Assembly: GCA_027579435.1 (NCBI GenBank)
Contig: JANBPK010000947.1
Location: 1 to 64,000, forward strand
Reading direction: 5' to 3'
Length of the DNA: 64,000 nt
Origin: Candolleomyces eurysporus
Taxonomy: Eukaryota > Basidiomycota > Agaricomycetes > Agaricales > Psathyrellaceae
The notes beneath the pieces are model-generated. The model made no database searches and was not told where the DNA came from. It saw only the letters and a list, made by a program, of their open reading frames with translations. Shown piece after piece: positions 59,239 to 64,000 of the stretch. Every line of letters starts with the position of its first letter. The first letter of the stretch is position 1. The position numbers were made by a program, and so were the translations under genes.

Positions 59239-60270
59239 CCGCCAACGTCGATGGGAGGCTCTATGGTTCCAACTTGCCTCTCAGAGCAGTGGTAAAATGA
59301 CCGGTATGTTGTTGAGAAGCATGGTGTTCCATCTCCGATTTTAGCCTCCCCAATAGTGTGGTTGAGTGATAAAGTTGCTTCGAGAATTCGTACCCAATTC
59401 GACGATTTGCCTTTTTTCCACCACTTGCCTCTCCAAACTGCGAATCACTGGTCACATCGTTCTGACGACTCGCTTCCCTCGCTGAATCGAGCCACAGTCA
59501 ACGGCTTCAGCGCTGCATCATACAGACTGTGCTGCCAGTAAGACAGGTCTTCATGGACCTCTAGGTCCAGGTCTGTAGCCGATCTTGGTGCTGAAGTTTG
59601 CAAGTCGCTCACTTGCTCGATCACTTCCGTAGTCCACTCTGAATTGTTCTGGGACGTGAGCCATAGCTGAACGGACTAAGGACTGATACTCCGTGACAAA
59701 GTAATCATGAGTATCATACTGCTGTTAGCCCAGGGTTGGGCTGTTGGTGTGCACTGGCGCGGAACTGAGAGCTAGCTGAACCCTTCATCAACTTCGCACG
59801 GTTAGCAACCGCGTTTCGAATCTTCAGGCCTATATTCTTTTCGCTGTGACACAGCTATCGATGATCGCGGGGGGGTTTGGCTAGATTTCAGGCCAGAAAG
59901 TCAGAATAAGGTACATATGTATCACCTAAATTTGCACCGGACCTTGTCTTACACCTCGTTTCTCAGATTTTGCGAGTCACCTCATTATAGTATGGATGGA
60001 ATTCAAGGCGGCCCACCACCGCTTCTACCTAAGTTACTTCATTTGCCATTACCCTGCGCCAAATTCAGGCGTTAAATCTAGGCGCCCAGCTGGCTGTGAT
60101 AATAAATTCCCATCATTGCGCCCATCTCGTGCCCTGGGCCCAAATGAAGGGCGTTTTTGACGTTCAAGGCAACGTGGATTGCTCGTGGCTTTCGACTGCG
60201 ACCGAGAAAGCGACCGCAATAGGCTTGTTTCCAAACGCACTTCGACGGCATCCACTACCCCTACCGACCT
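59239..60270. other. Intergenic region
   Basis: About 1 kb without a supported gene. It precedes the plus-strand gene at 60271 and follows the possible small minus-strand gene; it presumably holds their promoters. Confidence 0.4.
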
Positions 60271-61928
60271 ATGTCTTTGCAACAAGGCCTAGCGGCCCCT
60301 GAAACCGCGGGAGGCTCCGCCAATCTGAAGCCCGGGTATCCAGCCTCCGAACTCATCAAGGCTTTGATAGAGCGCTACTGGCGAGACTTTTCCAGGTACA
60401 GACGTAATGTCCATATTTCACAGACGATGTTGCAGGGGTGGCATTCTATCTATGAAGCCATCCTATCTCATATGGATAGCGTTGCCATGGCCAGTACGGA
60501 ACCTCAATGGGACTCGTTTATCAAACTTACATCGGCTATTACGCTTTTCGAGGAGTAAGCCGCCCAGCTTCTAGTCTTCCATCTAACTAGCAGCCCGTTA
60601 CTTACCGACTCCCTTCTTTCGTTGCTCTAGGTATCTTCTTAATCTAGATGTCCATCTGAACGTCAATGGAGTGCCCTCGCTGCCAGTCAAGGACGAGATT
60701 TCTGTCACCATCACATTTTTGACGAACTGGGTTAACAATCGAAGGAAATTCATTGACGCCGGCGAGGCATTGAATGCATACCACTACACGGTAGTTCCAA
60801 GCTGCTTGCTCTTACCACATAATCTTGAGCTGACCCTTATTTTATAGAATCTTTTCTCAAACCCAAAGGCATTCCGATCTCAAGCTGAACTGGCTGTTAG
60901 GCAAGACGATCTTCAAGTCCTTCAAGATTTGGCCGACAGGGTTGCCTCGCATGAGCTCCAGGATCGCGACATATCGGGTGGGTGAGTAACTTCTTACATC
61001 GGATGTCGATTTCTTCATCTGAGATAGGATGCGCACAGCCAACCAACTGATAGCTTCGTATCAAACACAAAAAAAAAATGTTGAAAATATTCGTTCAAGA
61101 GCTATCAGTTTGAGAAATGACGAGCATGTACGCTCTGATGTTCAATTCCTCAGTGAGCCACAACACTGAGCTTTGGCGTTTGATAGGACCGAATGGGAAG
61201 AATTATTTCTGCTCTTATGGCCATCTACATCCCCTTCATCGGCCACGAGCCCAATACCCCCACCGCCCATATCAACTCCAGGAATGTTTGGTCAGCAGCA
61301 CAGACCTTCGCCTTGGAGACAGAACAATATTCAAGCTCGAACTCCGACGTCACGGTCGACCAATTCGAGGAGAAATGGATCACATACCGACACGTCCTTA
61401 TGATGCAACTCGGCTCAGAGTATATCATCCAAATTGATACTCTCATGAGGCTTGCAGCGCGAGTTCGATGGCATTACATTGGAAGGACTCTCTCGGTTGT
61501 GCGTATGTGGCAAGTACTTGCGGAATGCCTTAACAGTGGAACGGTCAGTCAGGCCTCTATTATGGCTCGAGGGGAGCTTTTGCAACGGTACGTAGCAATT
61601 TTCAATGTTTTTTTNATTTGAATCGGCGTTCAACGAGGCTATGATCAGGCTACTAGATGACACAGTGTCCGAGTTTAACAAGGCTGCGATAGACGTCGAT
61701 TTCTTCTCGGATCCGAGCAGTCTAGATGCCGTTCTTGCGGCGAGGAGCGCAGCATATGCGTCTGTCGTCGGACGTATCGGGATTGAATTCAAGAAGCACC
61801 CATTGGGAGTCCAGAAATGGGACAACCTTTTCGATGGATTTAGAAAAGGAGCAGAAGAGGACGCTGAAAACGTCCGACAGCTCCGACAATTCGCTGCTGC
61901 AAATTCGCAATTTCTGACTCTCAGTTAG
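60271..61928 (+). CDS. Uncharacterised helical protein, possibly disrupted
   Basis: Exons from ATG 60271 encode YPASELIKALIERYWRDFSR, TNWVNNRRKFIDAGEALNAY, NPKAFRSQAELAVRQDDL and, after an intron, a frame reading NQLIASYQTQKKNVENIRSR to DVQFLSEPQH, where it meets a TGA (61168-61170). Past that, two frames look partly coding: FDRTEWEELFLLLW with a Pro/Ser run, then, shifted, QTFALETEQYSSSNSDVT, WITYRHVLMMQLGSEYIIQI, TLSVVRMWQVLAECLNSG. The last part (AMIRLLDDTVSEFNKAAIDV to ANSQFLTLS) becomes continuous if the N at 61615 is dropped. It ends at TAG 61926-61928. The nonsense codon and shift may be real damage, a missed intron or sequencing error. I do not recognise the family. Confidence 0.55.
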
Positions 61929-62228
61929 TCTTTTACCCCACCATTTGAAAGTTCTAGGCTGACTTCGATGGCAGGGGCTGCATTGTAATGTCTCCGAGCC
62001 GACGTGTCTCAGTACGGTTATTATCCCAGCCTTAGGAGGTTTAGCGGAAGGATTGTTGACCTACTTCAAAAGCTAATACGTACATATATACATAAGTTGT
62101 TACAAGTATAAATACACAATAGTCCTATCGCGATCCTTCGAGGTACGATGTCCATATTATCGCAGAAGAGCGATTGACAACCAAAGAAAGCTTCGAGCAA
62201 CGTGTCCACTACGTATATCACTCCGGGG
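61929..62228. other. Convergent intergenic region
   Basis: This 300-bp interval lies between two converging stops, AT-rich (ACATATATACATAAG near 62083-62097) and without a gene. It probably contains both polyadenylation regions. Confidence 0.5.
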
Positions 62229-64000
62229 CTAAACTGGACCCGAAAGCAAAGCATCCACGATTGATCCCTCCTTTGGTTCCTTCGGAGTAATCGACGGTGT
62301 CTGTGGGGGTGTGGGCGGCGCGATGTGGTCACTGGCTGAAGTTGATGCTGTGGGCGTTATGCCACCCATTCCGGAAAATCCGACACCATTAGCAGGACTT
62401 GCTTCAACTCCCGGCTGCGTATCGGGCGGAGTTCGTTGTTGCCGTCCATTGATGAAGCGGATGGGCTTTTGCTGCCGCTCGAGTAGCTCTTGGGTCACCC
62501 ACAACTTCGCTTTGAGAACAGCTTCCTCAGGCTTGCGTTTGCATGAGAGCAAGAAGCCCTGCAGTTCGGCCGTCGAGAATTCGTAGTCTGGAATTGTTTC
62601 GGCGAACTCGTTGGCCAGTGTAGCCAACCTCGAGGCTTTCTCAGCCGCAGCCAGTTTCCCTTTCTCAGCCTCACAGAGTAAAGTGACGTGCTCTGCAGGG
62701 AAAAAGCGGGAGAATAGGGCAGCTGCTTGGGCTTTTCCGGTAAGCTTGTAATGAACCTTTCGGTCGATTCTTCCTGGTCGAAGCAGGGCGGAATCAAGGT
62801 GGTCGACATGATTGGTCTGTTCAAAAAAAATGGGAGATAATCTGTTATTCAGCTTCGCGAAGAACCCAGAAATTTCACGACTGACCGTGGCGAAGAATAG
62901 AACCCCCTCTTCACTTCCTATCCCATCAATGACGTTCAAAAGCCCCGATAGCGTGACGCTCGATCGACGGGAGCCCTGCCCCATGCCGGGTGGACTCATG
63001 TAGCCTGAGCCTAGCCCTGTACCACCTGAGATGTTGTCGCCTTCATCTCGCGAACCAAAGGCGCAGTCGATATCCTCGATCAGGAATATAGCTTTCTTCG
63101 GGATCGAAGAGGCTGCTTGCTGCAGAAACGCGTCGTCCACACTGTTGGTGGAGTCAATGGCATGATCGGGTATCAAGATGAACGACCAATTTAAACAGAA
63201 AAGGGTAACTTACAATCCAGCAGACAATGATAGCGAGAATATCTCCATTCCCAGCTCCCCAGCCTGTTCAGTCGTCAGTTTCATTCGACTGTACATTAAA
63301 AGGACGATGCGTACCAAGGCGTGTATCGTCGAGGCTATTTGGAGAATGGTCATTCACGAGGCATTTGGGTGAGACAGCTTCAAATAACTCACTCTTCCCT
63401 GTTCCAGGCGGACCATAGAGCAAATACCCTCGTCGATGAGGGATACCGGCGTCAATATACCAGTTCTCCATCTCGATAAACTCTCGAGCATCGTCAACAA
63501 TGGACTCCATCATTCCTGTTTCGAGAACAATGGAGCTGATGGGGCGACGAAGCTTCCGCTTAACGCTGTTCCATACAAAGCCAGGCCCAAAGTTTGGCTG
63601 CGTCGCAGTGTGTAAGATGACACTCGCTTTAGCACGCTCGAGGTAGCAGAGGCGCGCCTCCTCGATGAACTCCTGAAGGGCTTTGATATTGAGAGTATAC
63701 ATCCTGCATACATCAAAAACGTCAGGTGGGTGGTAACCATTGATATCGCATGAAACACTTGACGAAAAACTCACGTCAGATTAATAACACTAGGGGAGAA
63801 TCCTCCAAAAGGCGGTTGAGTGACAACGCTAGTGCTTCTTTTAGTTTCAATCCAAATCCCGTGCCACCGGAAGAGGTGGGGAAGCTCATATGTCGGAACC
63901 AAATCGACATGTTCATCCTTTTCTGCAATACCAGCTCCCAGTCTGATTCCCCATCTTCGCATGGAGCTCTTCGCACTGATACGGAAGTCTCTGGATCTGC
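62229..64000 (-). CDS. BCS1-like AAA ATPase (5' end outside window)
   Basis: The gene is read on the minus strand, with its N-terminus beyond 64000 and stop TAG 62231-62229. The BCS1-specific part is visible: LVPTYELPHLFRWHGIWIETKRS, YTLNIKALQEFIEEARLCYLERA and VWNSVKRKLRRPISSIVLE. The AAA domain follows: Walker A YGPPGTGKTSTIHALAGELG, split by introns that leave a 20-nt exon (63334-63315), FSLSLSAGFVDDAFLQQAA, Walker B AIFLIEDIDCAFG, VTLSGLLNVIDGIGSEEGVLFFAT, TNHVDHLDSALLRPGRIDRKVHY, and a Ser/Thr/Pro-rich C-terminal tail. BCS1 proteins translocate the Rieske protein across the inner mitochondrial membrane. Mushrooms carry many BCS1 paralogues, so this may be one of the expanded, functionally unassigned copies. 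Confidence 0.93.

Overview
This window is nuclear DNA of a filamentous basidiomycete, most likely an Agaricomycete. Nearly all genes are split by short GT-AG introns (about 48-70 nt). The families are typical of that group: a fungal velvet factor, Zn2Cys6 regulator, HET-C, NACHT NTPases, kexin and a CaaX pheromone-like precursor. I see no rRNA, convincing tRNA, CRISPR array or bacterial operon. Single N characters sit mostly in homopolymers. In several genes the reading frame is restored when the N is treated as a surplus base.

Left third (1-17.4 kb): a G3BP/Bre5-type NTF2-domain gene (partial) is divergent from a het-C gene. Then come a Zn2Cys6 transcription factor (-), a NACHT protein (-) with an unresolved coding stretch after it, a PITH-domain protein (+), and a velvet protein (-) with long polyglutamine tracts and a C-terminal domain that resembles the PTOV/ACID fold of Mediator subunit 25. 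A gene-poor stretch of about 5 kb (17.4-22.4 kb) follows.

Middle (22.4-41 kb): an MFS transporter; a badly damaged Neo1-type P4-ATPase (flippase) pseudogene; ornithine aminotransferase; a short gene that keeps only the C-terminal zinc-binding part of the YVH1 phosphatase; an uncharacterised Asn/Ser/Thr-rich surface-type protein; a DHHC palmitoyltransferase; and a second NACHT gene.

Right third (41-64 kb): a 77-residue CaaX peptide precursor built of three 23-residue repeats, and 1.6 kb downstream the kexin (KEX2-type) processing protease. Next are two head-to-head F-box-like paralogues sharing a 140-bp spacer, an aminoglycoside-phosphotransferase-fold protein with a very long low-complexity insertion, a predicted pseudokinase (HRN/DFS), an uncharacterised gene, and a BCS1-like AAA ATPase that runs off the right edge.

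The most interesting item is the tandem-repeat pheromone-like precursor at 42073-42306. Each repeat ends Gly-Gly-Tyr-Cys followed by two aliphatic or small residues and Phe or Ala, and the two internal copies are followed by a residue plus Lys. That layout recalls the multi-copy rhodotorucine precursors, not the usual single-peptide precursors of mushrooms. Other notable points are two 6-nt microexons, a 20-nt microexon in a Walker A motif, the velvet/PTOV-like fusion, the standalone YVH1 zinc domain and the pseudokinase.
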